A stretch of DNA of 61,833 nucleotides from Liquorilactobacillus satsumensis DSM 16230 = JCM 12392 (GCF_001435195.1 NZ_AZFQ01000036.1:179483-241315), one strand, 5' to 3'; counted from the stretch's first letter, positions 8,052 to 17,257 are shown. Notes: generated by a model not told the origin, from the letters alone. Numbers and translations are program-made.

Positions 8052-11000
8052 ATGAGAGGGAGTAAAAAACAGTTCATAATTCAAGCAGTTGTCTGGCTTC
8101 TTATAATGTGTGCTGCAGTTATTTTATTACCTAATGTGGGGCAGTTAGTGCGTGACAAGGGGCAGATGAAACTGCCAAGTAGTGCTAAGAGCCAAGTTGC
8201 ACAGGTAATTCAAGACAATTGGGGACGTGATCAGGGAAATACGCGTCAAGTAGTTGTGGTCTTTAATAATGGCAGTTCGCCATTGACAACAGCACAAAAG
8301 AACAGAATTAAACAAACTGTCAGTCATTTTAAGACTAGCAAGCAAAAGTATGGGATCAAAGATGTGACAGCAGCTAATGACAATGCTGCTACCAAGAAAC
8401 AGTTGATCTCGAAGGATAAGTCAACCGAATTGTTACAATTGATGGTCGACAAACAACAAACCGTTAAGAAAATGAAGACGTTGATCACTTCTGGGGCTAA
8501 AACCCAAGGTGTTAAAACTTATGTTACAGGCAGCGACATCTTGAATGATGATTTTATTCAAGAGACAGAACAAGGCTTAAAGAAGACTGAGTTAATCACT
8601 GTGATTTTTATTTTCATTATCTTAACTTTGGTTTTCCGGTCGCCAATTACGCCACTTGTTTCATTGCTTTCGGTCGGGGTATCTTTCATTATTTCGTTAA
8701 GTGTTGTGATGAACCTTGTTGAGAAATTTAACTTTCCGCTTTCAAATTTCACCCAAGTCTTTATGGTTGTGGTTTTATTTGGGATAGGAACGGATTACAA
8801 TATTCTGCTGTTTGATCAATATAAAGAAGAACTTAGTCGCGAAAAAGACGTGATTACGGCCACTAGGAATGCGTTGCGGATTGCAGGACGCACGATCCTA
8901 TATAGTGGTTCATCAGTTTTGATTGGCTTTACAGCATTAGGATTAGCCAATTTTTCTGTTTATCGTTCAGCAGTGGGAGTTGCAGTGGCCGTAGCAGTTT
9001 TGCTACTAGTTTTATTGACGCTCAACCCATTTTTTATGTGGATTTTAGGGCGGCGTCTTTTTTGGCCGACTAAGAACTTTGGTAGCGGCAGTAGTAGTCG
9101 TTTGTGGCACGGGATTTCCACGCGAGCGGTTAGGCATCCATTCATTGCAATCGCGCTTGTCTTAGTAATTGGGGTTCCGTTTCTTGCGACATATCATAAT
9201 GAGCTTAACTATGATACGCTTGCAGAATTAAACGATTCGATTCCAGCTAAAAAGGGCTTTAAAGTAGTCCAGAAACATTTTTCTAAAGGGACAGCTGAGC
9301 CTTCAACACTGTATATTAAAACCAATCATCCTTTAAACAATGAGAAAGACTTGAAGGAGATTGACGCGCTAACACGCAGGCTTAAGAAAATTGCTGGTGT
9401 AAAAACAGTTGCATCTGTAACACAACCAGGCGGTTCTGAAATTAGTAGCTTGTACGTTACTAAACAGCTAAAGACAGTTACTAACGGTATGAAATCTGCA
9501 AGTAGTGGGTTAAACCAAATTGGAACTGGGTTGAATAGTGCCAACCAGCAACTAGGAAATGCAAACTTGCAACAGGGTGTTACGGGTGCAAAACAGTTGG
9601 CTAGTGGGACGGCAACACTTAAGTCCGGGAGTCAACAGTTAAGTAGTGGTGCAACGACACTTGCTAATGGGGCGTCTGCATTGCAGCAAGGAACCACGAC
9701 TTATACCAGTGGAATTAATACGCTCAACAACGCACTCAATACTTTGAACAGCAAGCAGTCCCAGATAACGACAGGTGTGGGGACACTTAATAGTAGTGTC
9801 GCGAAGCTGCAAAGCGGTTCGCAACAAGTAGCAGCCGGATTAGCACAATTGCAAAGTAAAGTTAACGCAGCTACAGGGACAGGCAATACGGCACAGATTC
9901 AGGAGCTAAAAAGCAAGTTAGGCGAGTTGAATAGTGCAATGGCCCAACTTGAAAAATCAACCGGTAGCACCAATTTACCGGATATTAGCGGTATAAAAAC
10001 AACTGCAACGGCATTGACGAGTTCGAGTACAAAGGCGCAAAATGATGCGCAAACGCTGCAGACTGCGTTAACGAGTCTAGCAAGCAGCAATTCGGATGCA
10101 GCTACACAGCAGAAAATGTTAAATGAAATTTTTGCTGCAATTGCACAGACTGGAACGGCATTAAACACACAGCAAAAAGCTGCCTTAACCACTGTAATGA
10201 GTTCGATTGCAAAGTCTAATGTACAGCAATTAAGTGGTGCAACGACCGCCGCTTCGAGTTTGAAAAATGATCTTAGTGCTCTTACTACAGCCGGAAACAG
10301 CTTAAACACTGAATTGAACCAATTAAATGCTCTTAGTTCACAATTATCACAATTGTCTAATCTCAATCAGCTGGCGGCTAGTTCAATCCAAGCAAACACG
10401 GCTTCAATGCAGGCATTGGATAAATTGAGTTCAGCTGTTCAGGGAATGCAACAGATTAAAAGTGCACTTAATGGAAGTACTGGGCAAACAGGACTCACCA
10501 GTGGTTCACAACAAGTTGCCAGTGGGCTTAGTCAATTGAGCTCTGGCACAGACGAGATGGCTAGTCAGTTAAGTCAGTATACTAGCGGTGTTGCTAGTGT
10601 AACTGCAGGTGCAAATAAGCTGGCTTCAAATTCAGGAACTCTGACTAATGGGACAGCACAGTTAGCTGCTGGCAATCAGCAGTTAGCAGAAAAACAGAGT
10701 GAGTTGACCGCTGGATTGACAACCGTCAATAGTGGGCAACAAACGATGTATAATTCTTTGCAAGGATTAGTGGGCCAGATGCAAACCCTTAGAAACGGGC
10801 TCAGCACTGCAAGCAACGGAACGCAGAAAATTAATCAAGGTGTTGGTTCAGCCAATAGTTATCTGACAGGCTTGAAAAATTCTGCGGCTTCTAAAACGTA
10901 TTATGTTCCTAAGAGCGTTTTGCAGGGTAAGACCTATAAACAAAGTTTGCAAGCTTATATGTCTGGCAATTACAATGCAACGAAGATCACGATTGTTCTG

Positions 11001-11705
11001 GATGAAAATCCAAGTTCTGAAAGTGCGATGAACAAGATTTCAACTATTCAAGACCAGGCTCAAAAATCATTGAAAGGCACTGCACTTGCTGGTGCGACGG
11101 TCGCAATCGGAGGACAGACTTCGACTACTCATGACTTGCAGCAAACTGCATCAAATGATTTCTTGAGAACTGCAACTATTATGTTAATCGGGATCTTGAT
11201 TGCATTAATGGTTATCACGCGCTCAGTGTTGCAGCCACTATATATCCTAGGGACACTCTTATTAGCTTATGTGATGTCCCTAAGTATCACGAAGCTAATC
11301 AGCAGTGCTTTTCTTGGACAGAGCATGCTAACTTGGAATACACCATTCTTTGGCTTTATTATGCTGATTGCCTTAGGGGTGGATTACAGTATCTTCTTAA
11401 TGATGAAGTACCGCGAATTTGGTAATTTTACAGGGACACCAATTATCAGAATTGTGCGGGCCTCAGCTGTGATTGGAACTGTTGTAATCTCAGCAGCTGT
11501 AATTTTGAGTGGGACCTTTGCCGCACTGATTCCATCAGGTGTGTTGACATTAATTCAAGTTGCACTGGTTGTGATCATCGGTCTCATTATTTTGGTATTT
11601 GCAATTCCAACGATCATTCCAAGCCTTATTCGGTTAACTTATCCGTTGAAGGATAAAATGGACGATGAAGAGAAGTTCAAAGAGACAGAAAAAAAGCAAA
11701 AATAA
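8052..11705 (+). CDS. Large MMPL/RND-type exporter with long YhgE/Pip-like extracellular coil
   Basis: A 1217-residue membrane protein. It has an N-terminal TM (about 10-30), an extracellular segment, five TMs with the RND core motif GIGTDYNILLFDQY (near 245), then from about 465 to 945 a very long low-complexity region of repeated Gly/Ser/Ala/Thr/Gln segments such as SGSQQLSSGA, and finally a second TM bundle with GVDYSIFLMMKYRE (near 1110). This is the MMPL plus YhgE/Pip-like layout of YdgH-type Firmicute proteins, which use the proton gradient (Asp in GTDY and GVDY) to export lipophilic compounds or envelope lipids. The divergent TetR gene is the likely regulator. Substrate unknown. Confidence 0.88.
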   Translation: MRGSKKQFIIQAVVWLLIMCAAVILLPNVGQLVRDKGQMKLPSSAKSQVAQVIQDNWGRDQGNTRQVVVVFNNGSSPLTTAQKNRIKQTVSHFKTSKQKYGIKDVTAANDNAATKKQLISKDKSTELLQLMVDKQQTVKKMKTLITSGAKTQGVKTYVTGSDILNDDFIQETEQGLKKTELITVIFIFIILTLVFRSPITPLVSLLSVGVSFIISLSVVMNLVEKFNFPLSNFTQVFMVVVLFGIGTDYNILLFDQYKEELSREKDVITATRNALRIAGRTILYSGSSVLIGFTALGLANFSVYRSAVGVAVAVAVLLLVLLTLNPFFMWILGRRLFWPTKNFGSGSSSRLWHGISTRAVRHPFIAIALVLVIGVPFLATYHNELNYDTLAELNDSIPAKKGFKVVQKHFSKGTAEPSTLYIKTNHPLNNEKDLKEIDALTRRLKKIAGVKTVASVTQPGGSEISSLYVTKQLKTVTNGMKSASSGLNQIGTGLNSANQQLGNANLQQGVTGAKQLASGTATLKSGSQQLSSGATTLANGASALQQGTTTYTSGINTLNNALNTLNSKQSQITTGVGTLNSSVAKLQSGSQQVAAGLAQLQSKVNAATGTGNTAQIQELKSKLGELNSAMAQLEKSTGSTNLPDISGIKTTATALTSSSTKAQNDAQTLQTALTSLASSNSDAATQQKMLNEIFAAIAQTGTALNTQQKAALTTVMSSIAKSNVQQLSGATTAASSLKNDLSALTTAGNSLNTELNQLNALSSQLSQLSNLNQLAASSIQANTASMQALDKLSSAVQGMQQIKSALNGSTGQTGLTSGSQQVASGLSQLSSGTDEMASQLSQYTSGVASVTAGANKLASNSGTLTNGTAQLAAGNQQLAEKQSELTAGLTTVNSGQQTMYNSLQGLVGQMQTLRNGLSTASNGTQKINQGVGSANSYLTGLKNSAASKTYYVPKSVLQGKTYKQSLQAYMSGNYNATKITIVLDENPSSESAMNKISTIQDQAQKSLKGTALAGATVAIGGQTSTTHDLQQTASNDFLRTATIMLIGILIALMVITRSVLQPLYILGTLLLAYVMSLSITKLISSAFLGQSMLTWNTPFFGFIMLIALGVDYSIFLMMKYREFGNFTGTPIIRIVRASAVIGTVVISAAVILSGTFAALIPSGVLTLIQVALVVIIGLIILVFAIPTIIPSLIRLTYPLKDKMDDEEKFKETEKKQK

Positions 11706-11716
11706 AATAAGGTTAC

Positions 11717-11860
11717 GAGAGTGTGACATAAGTCGAGAAAATTTGTGTGCTAACTCGAAATTACGAACATAGCGAGTACTTTGCTATGAGTAATTCGAAG
11801 TCAGACGGAATAAAAGAGGGGCTGTGACAAAGGTTAAATTTTGTCACAGCCCCTCTATTT
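11717..11860 (+). repeat. Modular palindromic intergenic repeat, copy B (internally deleted)
   Basis: It begins GAGAGTGTGACATAAGTC, continues with the long inner inverted repeat (GCTAACTCGAAATTACG... pairing with ...GTAATTCGAAGTCAGAC) and ends in a terminator-like hairpin (GGGGCTGTGACAAA with TTTGTCACAGCCCC, 11818-11853). Compared with copy D, the section between ACGGA and ATAAAA is missing, as if deleted between two short GGA direct repeats. It probably terminates the MMPL transcript. Confidence 0.85.
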
Positions 11861-11876
11861 TGTAATTTGTTGTTAG

Positions 11877-12195
11877 CACTCAAAGGCTAACGGTGTTTGT
11901 CGGCACTTCTTTTAACGTGCTCCACCAGCAACCTCCTGTGTCTAAGCCTAAATTACGCGTAACCAAGATCAGGTTACTTTGTAATTCAAGGCTTAGCCTG
12001 CGATGGTTAAACGCTGAGTGTCGGCACTTCTTTTAACGTGCTCCAAAAGGCAGGTTTCTGTGTTTAGAGTGAATCACACCGGTAACAAGTTCAGTTACCA
12101 CCGTGATCCAACTCTAAGCCTCAAAACCTAACGCCTCTTTACGCACTTCTATCTTAACGTGCTCAAAGGCTAACGGTGCTTGTCGGCACTTCGAT
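11877..12195 (+). repeat. Composite structured repeat array with two paralogous long hairpins
   Basis: Short units resembling GTCGGCACTTCTTTTAACGTGCTCC occur at about 11899, 12020 and 12140, with a partial unit at 12182. Between them lie two large hairpins of the same design but different stem sequence: about 11930-12009 (AACC/GGTT, CTAAGCCT/AGGCTTAG, AATTAC/GTAATT, GTAACC/GGTTAC, loop AAGATCA) and about 12051-12130 (AGGTTT/AAACCT, TTAGAGT/ACTCTAA, ATCAC/GTGAT, GGTAAC/GTTACC, loop AAGTTCA). GCTCAAAGGCTAACGGTG near 12161 repeats CTCAAAGGCTAACGGTG at 11879. There is no open reading frame. A BOX-like repeat or structured RNA is likely. Confidence 0.7.
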
Positions 12196-12209
12196 TTACT
12201 AGTCGCACT

Positions 12210-12220
12210 TATGTTATACT
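12210..12220 (+). promoter_or_regulatory. Extended -10 promoter for the phosphoesterase gene
   Basis: TGTTATACT (TG at 12212-12213, hexamer TATACT at 12215-12220) is an extended -10 element lying 63 bases before the start codon. No good -35 is visible at the expected distance. Confidence 0.5.
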
Positions 12221-12282
12221 CAGCTAGTGGTTTGTGCGCAGTACAAAATTAGTAATTAATAAAGAGTTTGGGGGAATTGAGG

Positions 12283-13146
12283 ATGAACTCACGCATCGCA
12301 ATCGTTTCAGATAGTCACGGGAATGCAACCGCATTGAAAGCTGTAATTCGAGATGCACTGGAACAAAAAGCTGCTGAATTTTGGTCACTGGGAGATATCG
12401 GTTTTGGAGGGGCAAACTCAAAGGAATGTTTTGAACTCCTTGCGCAACAAAATACGACACAGTTTTTAATGGGAAACTGGGAAGCAAGCTATAATGAAGT
12501 GCTAACTAAAAAGGTTTTTAATATAAATGATCCGAGCGATGTCTATTTTGTAATGCTTGCAAAATATGAGTATGAACACTTAGGCTCGTACTGGAATCAA
12601 CGTTTATTAAAACTCCCCCTCACAGCACAAAAGCAGCGCTATAACAGAATTTTTTCATTGACACATAATCTACCTACTAAAAACTATGGACCGGCTTTGC
12701 AGCCAACACAACCGCAGGCCAATTTTGACCAGCTAACTCTTGATCCTAAGGTCGATGTGGCATTATATGGGCATACACATACACCCATTTGGAGATATAC
12801 ACAACAAGGCCAGCTAATTTTGAATCCCGGTTCTGTAGGAGAAATCTTTTTTTCACGGACGCGGTTAATGCAAAATCGGAGTGCAAGTTATTTGTTATTG
12901 ACAGTGACTGCTGAGGGAATTACTGAAGTTGATTTTCGCCGAGTTCCGTATGATGGCGAAATCGAGCTCAAAAAAGCAGCAGCACAAAATTTTCCTTACA
13001 TGGAGCTGTATCAAAAAAATGTTCAGACTGGAAAAATTGAAACGCATAATCAGCCACTTTTAAAAAAGATCAACGAAGAATTAGGATATCGCAGGGTTGC
13101 ACAGGAATTTATTACGAGCCTGCAATCAATTCAAGTTGATCATTAA
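12283..13146 (+). CDS. Calcineurin-like metallophosphoesterase (YfcE/MJ0936-type)
   Basis: A 287-residue protein carrying the binuclear metal motifs in order: SDSHGN (residues 9-14), LGDIGFGG, GNWE, THNLP, YGHTHTP and LNPGSVG. These mark the calcineurin-like phosphoesterase superfamily, with cytosolic phosphodiesterase or phosphatase activity using Mn or similar metals. Substrate unknown. The ATG at 12283 lies about 8 bases after GGGGGAA and places SDSHGN close to the N terminus, as usual. The upstream TTG at 12268 overlaps the ribosome binding site. The C-terminal extension after GSVG (about 95 residues) is longer than in small YfcE proteins. Confidence 0.85.
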   Translation: MNSRIAIVSDSHGNATALKAVIRDALEQKAAEFWSLGDIGFGGANSKECFELLAQQNTTQFLMGNWEASYNEVLTKKVFNINDPSDVYFVMLAKYEYEHLGSYWNQRLLKLPLTAQKQRYNRIFSLTHNLPTKNYGPALQPTQPQANFDQLTLDPKVDVALYGHTHTPIWRYTQQGQLILNPGSVGEIFFSRTRLMQNRSASYLLLTVTAEGITEVDFRRVPYDGEIELKKAAAQNFPYMELYQKNVQTGKIETHNQPLLKKINEELGYRRVAQEFITSLQSIQVDH

Positions 13147-13260
13147 TTTAAGAAACCAGCAAGTTAGTGATAGTTTTTCTAAGAAGATTGGGCTGTTGAA
13201 AATTACTAAAAGTGGTAGGATAGATTCATTGGTAATTTGGGAAGGGAGTTTTTTAGTTAC

Positions 13261-14058
13261 ATGATTACTTTAAAATCGGCACGTGAAATTGCTGGAATGA
13301 ACAAGTCAGGTGCCATTCTAGCCGCAGCGCATCGGATGCTGCGTGATAAAATTGTTGTCGGAATGGACACATGGGAGATTGAACAATTAGTTGATAACTT
13401 TATTCAAGCACATGGTGCGACTGCTTCGGAAAAAGGGGTGGATGGCTATAAATATGCGACTTGCATTAGTATTAATGATGAGGTGGCGCATGCAATTCCG
13501 CGTAAGGGCTTGAAGTTAAAAAACCATGACGTGGTAACTGTTGACTTTTGCGTTAATTGGCAAGGTTATCAGAGTGATTCAGCTTGGACCTATGTTGTGG
13601 GTGAATCCACGCCAGAAATTGAGCGTTTGCTTGCTGTGACCCATAAGGCGCTTTACTTGGGAATTGAACAGGCACAAGTTGGTAATCGAGTCGGTGATAT
13701 TGGGTACGCTATTCAAAATTATGTGGAAAATCAAGCACACATGGGTGATGTGCGTGAATTGATCGGCCATGGAATTGGGCCATCCGTGCATGAGGAACCT
13801 GATATTTTTCATTATGGGCGTCCGCACCATGGTCTGCGATTGCGTGCAGGAATGGTGATTACGATTGAGCCAATGGTCAATGCGGGCGGTTCGAGTCACA
13901 TTGAGACAAAAGTTATGCCCAAAATTGACTGGGAGTACTATGTTTCCGCTGATCGCAGTTTAGCCGCTCAATTTGAACACACACTTGCAATTACTGCAAC
14001 AGGACCTAAGATTTTGACGTCTCAAGATAATGTCTTTGATCAAAAATATTTGCTTTAA
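13261..14058 (+). CDS. map: Type I methionine aminopeptidase
   Basis: A 265-residue pita-bread fold aminopeptidase that removes N-terminal Met from new proteins. The five metal ligands are visible: Asp in TVDFCVNW, Asp in QSDSAW, His in IGHGIG, Glu in TIEPMV and Glu in QFEHT. AHAIPRK holds the usual substrate-binding His. The ATG at 13261 follows GGGAAGGGAG by about a dozen bases; the open frame to 13237 adds unlikely residues. The protein is slightly longer than the minimal E. coli enzyme. It is followed by a strong terminator, so it is probably monocistronic. A second map gene elsewhere is possible. Confidence 0.92.
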   Translation: MITLKSAREIAGMNKSGAILAAAHRMLRDKIVVGMDTWEIEQLVDNFIQAHGATASEKGVDGYKYATCISINDEVAHAIPRKGLKLKNHDVVTVDFCVNWQGYQSDSAWTYVVGESTPEIERLLAVTHKALYLGIEQAQVGNRVGDIGYAIQNYVENQAHMGDVRELIGHGIGPSVHEEPDIFHYGRPHHGLRLRAGMVITIEPMVNAGGSSHIETKVMPKIDWEYYVSADRSLAAQFEHTLAITATGPKILTSQDNVFDQKYLL

Positions 14059-14078
14059 AGAAAATATTAGTTAATAAA

Positions 14079-14136
14079 AAGCTTGTTTGTTTGAATTCTC
14101 AAGAATCTGCGGGAATCAAACAAGCAAGCTTTTTTG
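14079..14136 (+). terminator. Rho-independent terminator after map
   Basis: AAGCTTG...TTTGAATTC pairs with GAATCAAACAAGCAAGCTT, followed by a T run ending near 14136. The long stem with one mismatch region is typical of an intrinsic terminator. Confidence 0.85.
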
Positions 14137-14224
14137 GTAAATTAAACTTTTAATTCTTACTTAACTGAAAGCTCATTCAATCCGATTAGAAGTATAAGGG
14201 CAGCTTTGAATGGAGGAAAATTGG

Positions 14225-15970
14225 ATGAGCATTACTAAAAAGATGACTCTAAGCGTGACAGCAATCGTTTTTTTTAGCGTAGCAGTTCTTGGAATTACAA
14301 ATTATTTTTTCAGCTATCGAGAAACGTTGAAATCAGCTGGCGTAGAACTTACTGGGTGTGCCAGTATCACAACGGGAATTGAAACTCCTGAGTACCTAAT
14401 GCAAGTTAAGGCTGGTAAGCTCGAGAATCAGAGTAAGCTTGAAAAACAGGTAGACTGGATTGTGCAGCATAAAAAAATTTTTGCGGAAGCTTATATTCTG
14501 GATACTCAAGGAAAGCTAATAGTTGCAGATCAACATGCACGTCAATTGGGTTTTAAAAGAGGAACACAATTCAAGCTTTCAGCTGCAGCACTAAGACAAA
14601 TCAAAAGTGGCAAAACATATTACACAGGAATCTATGAGCTTAGGGGCCGGCGGGTCATTACAGGATATGCGCCGGTCTATCGCACACAATCTACTTCAAT
14701 GGCTTCAATGCCAGGAATGTCGCAGAATTCTGGGAAAGGCGCGGTCATTGCAATCAATGCGATTGATTTTGATGGTGGAATTGTCAGCGCTAGAACTTGG
14801 GAAATGAATAAATTTGTAATTTTGCTGAGTGTTATTTTGCCGTTGTTGGCTGCAATGATCACAATGTTCTTTGTGCGCCGGCTAACTATCCCAATTAAAA
14901 AAATCGGTAGACATGTTGAAAAGGTTGCCCAAGGTGATCTTTCATTGAAGCCATTGGAAATTACGGCGCATGATGAGTTAGGCCAACTGGCTCATGATTT
15001 TAATGGAATGGTGGCACAATTGCAAAGATTAATTGGCAATGTCGCCAGCACTAGCCAAAAAATAACCCTTAATTCGCAGGAATTAATTGAGGGTTCTCAA
15101 AAAGCTCAAGCTGCGACTGTCCAGAGCGCAACTCAGCTTGCAGAGGCCAACGAGAGCGTAACGCAGCAATCTGTATTAACACAGCAAGCAAATGAGGATC
15201 TTGGACAAATGTCGCTGCAATTTAAAGCAATTAGTACTCATATTGAGACTGCTGCACATCAAGCTAACAAAACAAAGCGTCTATCACAGGCTGGGAATAC
15301 AGTTGTTAAGAATACAATTGCACAAATGGACAGAATTAAACAAAATAGTACTGAACTACAGCAATTAGCAGCTGGTTTAAATGAAAAAGCAAAAGCAATC
15401 GATCAAGTTATGACTTTGATCAATGGAATTTCAAAACAAACAAACCTGCTGGCTTTAAACGCGTCCATTGAAGCAGCGCGATCAGAAAATACGCAGGGCC
15501 AAGGATTTACAGTTGTTTCAGATGAAATTCGCAAACTTTCGGAACAAACTGGGCAAGCAACACTTGAAGTAGCTGAAGTTGTTACTAAGATTCAAAAAGA
15601 TGCGGCACTGTCAGTCGCAAAGACGATCGCAGGTGCAACCAGTGTGGCTACAGGAATTACATTAATTAATCAGACAAGTGCCTCGTTTACACAAATTTCA
15701 GACAAATCAAATGAAACCTCGCAGCATTTAGCTAGACTTGCGCGCGAAATTTTACAACTACATGCAAAAATGGACAGCATAGTAGGGGAAATCGCGCATA
15801 TCACTTCCTTTGCAGCTGGAATTGCAGCTAATACTAATAAGATTAGCGAAGCTGGCAGACAGCAAAAGGAGACAATGCAAGAATTTGTCACAGTTTCAGC
15901 TGAATTGTCGCAAATCGCTGCGCAATTACTAGCCTTAGTCAATGAATTTAAGTATAAAAAAATAAATTAA
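14225..15970 (+). CDS. Methyl-accepting chemotaxis protein
   Basis: A 581-residue chemoreceptor. TM1 (about 9-30), an extracellular cache-like sensor (about 32-195), TM2 (about 198-218), a HAMP domain (about 219-275, with HDELGQLAHDFN) and a long coiled-coil signalling domain follow in order. The conserved hairpin tip reads TNLLALNASIEAARSE...GFTVVSDEIRKLSEQT. It would signal through CheA/CheW to the flagellar motor; the ligand is unknown. The sensor has a Met/Ser-rich patch (MASMPGMSQNS) before TM2. The ATG at 14225 follows TGGAGG by 8 bases; ATG 14210 contains that site. No che or flagellar genes lie in the window. It implies a motile host. Confidence 0.92.
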   Translation: MSITKKMTLSVTAIVFFSVAVLGITNYFFSYRETLKSAGVELTGCASITTGIETPEYLMQVKAGKLENQSKLEKQVDWIVQHKKIFAEAYILDTQGKLIVADQHARQLGFKRGTQFKLSAAALRQIKSGKTYYTGIYELRGRRVITGYAPVYRTQSTSMASMPGMSQNSGKGAVIAINAIDFDGGIVSARTWEMNKFVILLSVILPLLAAMITMFFVRRLTIPIKKIGRHVEKVAQGDLSLKPLEITAHDELGQLAHDFNGMVAQLQRLIGNVASTSQKITLNSQELIEGSQKAQAATVQSATQLAEANESVTQQSVLTQQANEDLGQMSLQFKAISTHIETAAHQANKTKRLSQAGNTVVKNTIAQMDRIKQNSTELQQLAAGLNEKAKAIDQVMTLINGISKQTNLLALNASIEAARSENTQGQGFTVVSDEIRKLSEQTGQATLEVAEVVTKIQKDAALSVAKTIAGATSVATGITLINQTSASFTQISDKSNETSQHLARLAREILQLHAKMDSIVGEIAHITSFAAGIAANTNKISEAGRQQKETMQEFVTVSAELSQIAAQLLALVNEFKYKKIN

Positions 15971-15992
15971 TCTGAGTATCAAATTTTTCAAA

Positions 15993-16113
15993 GAAGGCTG
16001 CACCAAAAGTGAAATTTCAGCACAACCCCGCTACTTATTCCGGATAAACGTGTTCCATAAGTCAAAATCTTCTGTCTAACAAGAAGTTTTGGCTTATGGA
16101 ACACTCTTTTTGT
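15993..16113. repeat. Modular palindromic intergenic repeat, divergent copy G, acting as terminator
   Basis: It shares the CTTATTCCGGATAAACGTGTTCCATAAGTC module with copies E and F, but the inner hairpin is replaced: GTGTTCCATAAG at 16051 pairs with CTTATGGAACAC at 16092-16103, enclosing an AAAATCTTCT/AGAAGTTTT stem, then TCTTTTT. The neighbouring CTGCACC...CAGCACAACCCC part is a diverged form of the GTGACAAA hairpin. It sits between the convergent chemoreceptor and serine hydrolase genes and can terminate the former. Confidence 0.7.
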
Positions 16114-16140
16114 CTTTGTTTAGCTTGAACCGTTCGGCAA

Positions 16141-17244
16141 TTACGACAATACAATGTCGTGAATGGTTTTGATTAATTCGTTTCCAGTGGTCATTGAAGC
16201 ACAGCGATTAGTAAAAAAGATAATGGTCAACTTGTTTTGACTGGTTCCATAGTAGAAAGTATGATAATTCATGTCAGCGCCCTCAGCATGATGAAAAAAT
16301 GAGGAGTAGTAAATTCCGCCTGAATAGCCAGCATGTGTGCCCATTAGCTGAACAAACTGTGCGTGATTCAATAGCTTTTGTGATTGTAAAGCATTGATAA
16401 AAGTATAGTAATTAGTAATACTTGAATAAAGATTGCCACAGCCAAGTTCAGAAGACAGTAATGGCCGCGTGCCCATGAACGGTGCGAGGGGAGTCTTAGT
16501 AGCAGTATAAGAATCCGGGACTAAGCTCCTGGTTGGTAACTGATCCCAGATATAAGTCTCTCTCAAATTCAAGGGTTGAATAATCTCAGAATTTAAATCC
16601 GTACTGAAGGGGCGCTTTGTTATCTGAGTAATGACTCCTGCCAATAAGGTGTAGTTGGCATTACTGTAATTCCATTTGTGAATGCCTGTAGAAGTCAAAT
16701 GTGTAATTGTCCAATTAAGTGCGGCTTGATCGCCATGAAGTACTTCTCGTGGCTCAGGTTCTGCCATTTGAATCCCAGAAGTGTGATTTAATAGCTCACG
16801 AATCGTAATCTGGTGTGCGTATTTGATCTGAGGATAAAAAGCAGAGATATTTTCATCGAGCCGAATTTTGCCGGCAGAAACCAAGCGTTCGATCATAAAA
16901 GCAGTGTAGGCTTTTTGCAGCGACGATAAAGGATATAATTCAGTTACAGTATTTCGCACCTTATGCTGATAGTCTGCATAGCCGTAAGTCCGATAAGTTA
17001 TTTTTTTTGAACCACTGGCGGTGATTAAAAGCGTTCCCCAAACTTTTGCCCGCGAAACAGCATTATCGATTTTTCGAACTTTAGCTGAAGTGAGTGTAAT
17101 GTGCTGATTGTCTGCTGCGATTAGATTGCTTTCATTTGATGCGCGCGAAAGCTTGCCATTTCCCAATTGAATCAACAAAAAAAGTGTAATAACAAGCAGA
17201 CATTTGAAAAAAAAGTGAGTTTTGTGCAACTCCCCCTGAGACAT
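16141..17244 (-). CDS. Serine hydrolase, class C beta-lactamase / penicillin-binding-like, secreted or anchored
   Basis: A 367-residue protein with an N-terminal hydrophobic signal or anchor (about residues 12-32) and a beta-lactamase-like fold. The SxxK motif is SSLQK in YPLSSLQKAYTAF (near 107) and the YxN motif is YSN in HKWNYSNANYT (near 195). The third motif is less clear; GTHAGYSGG (near 308) may supply it. Such proteins act outside the membrane as D-Ala esterases/carboxypeptidases or related hydrolases on cell wall polymers. It is the second gene of a two-gene unit, 13 bases after the polytopic membrane protein, so the two may serve the same envelope polymer. GAGG stands 8-9 bases before the ATG. 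Confidence 0.8.
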   Translation of the reverse strand: MSQGELHKTHFFFKCLLVITLFLLIQLGNGKLSRASNESNLIAADNQHITLTSAKVRKIDNAVSRAKVWGTLLITASGSKKITYRTYGYADYQHKVRNTVTELYPLSSLQKAYTAFMIERLVSAGKIRLDENISAFYPQIKYAHQITIRELLNHTSGIQMAEPEPREVLHGDQAALNWTITHLTSTGIHKWNYSNANYTLLAGVITQITKRPFSTDLNSEIIQPLNLRETYIWDQLPTRSLVPDSYTATKTPLAPFMGTRPLLSSELGCGNLYSSITNYYTFINALQSQKLLNHAQFVQLMGTHAGYSGGIYYSSFFHHAEGADMNYHTFYYGTSQNKLTIIFFTNRCASMTTGNELIKTIHDIVLS

Positions 17245-17257
17245 TAAAAAAACCTCT

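Noticed and set aside
9899-10366. 155-codon open frame on the minus strand inside the MMPL gene
   Set aside because: It is antisense to the low-complexity Gly/Ser/Gln region, is Cys/Val-rich without motifs and has no ribosome binding site; a compositional shadow.
11877-12195. CRISPR array
   Set aside because: Repeat units differ in length and content, spacers are paired hairpin arms, and no cas genes are present.
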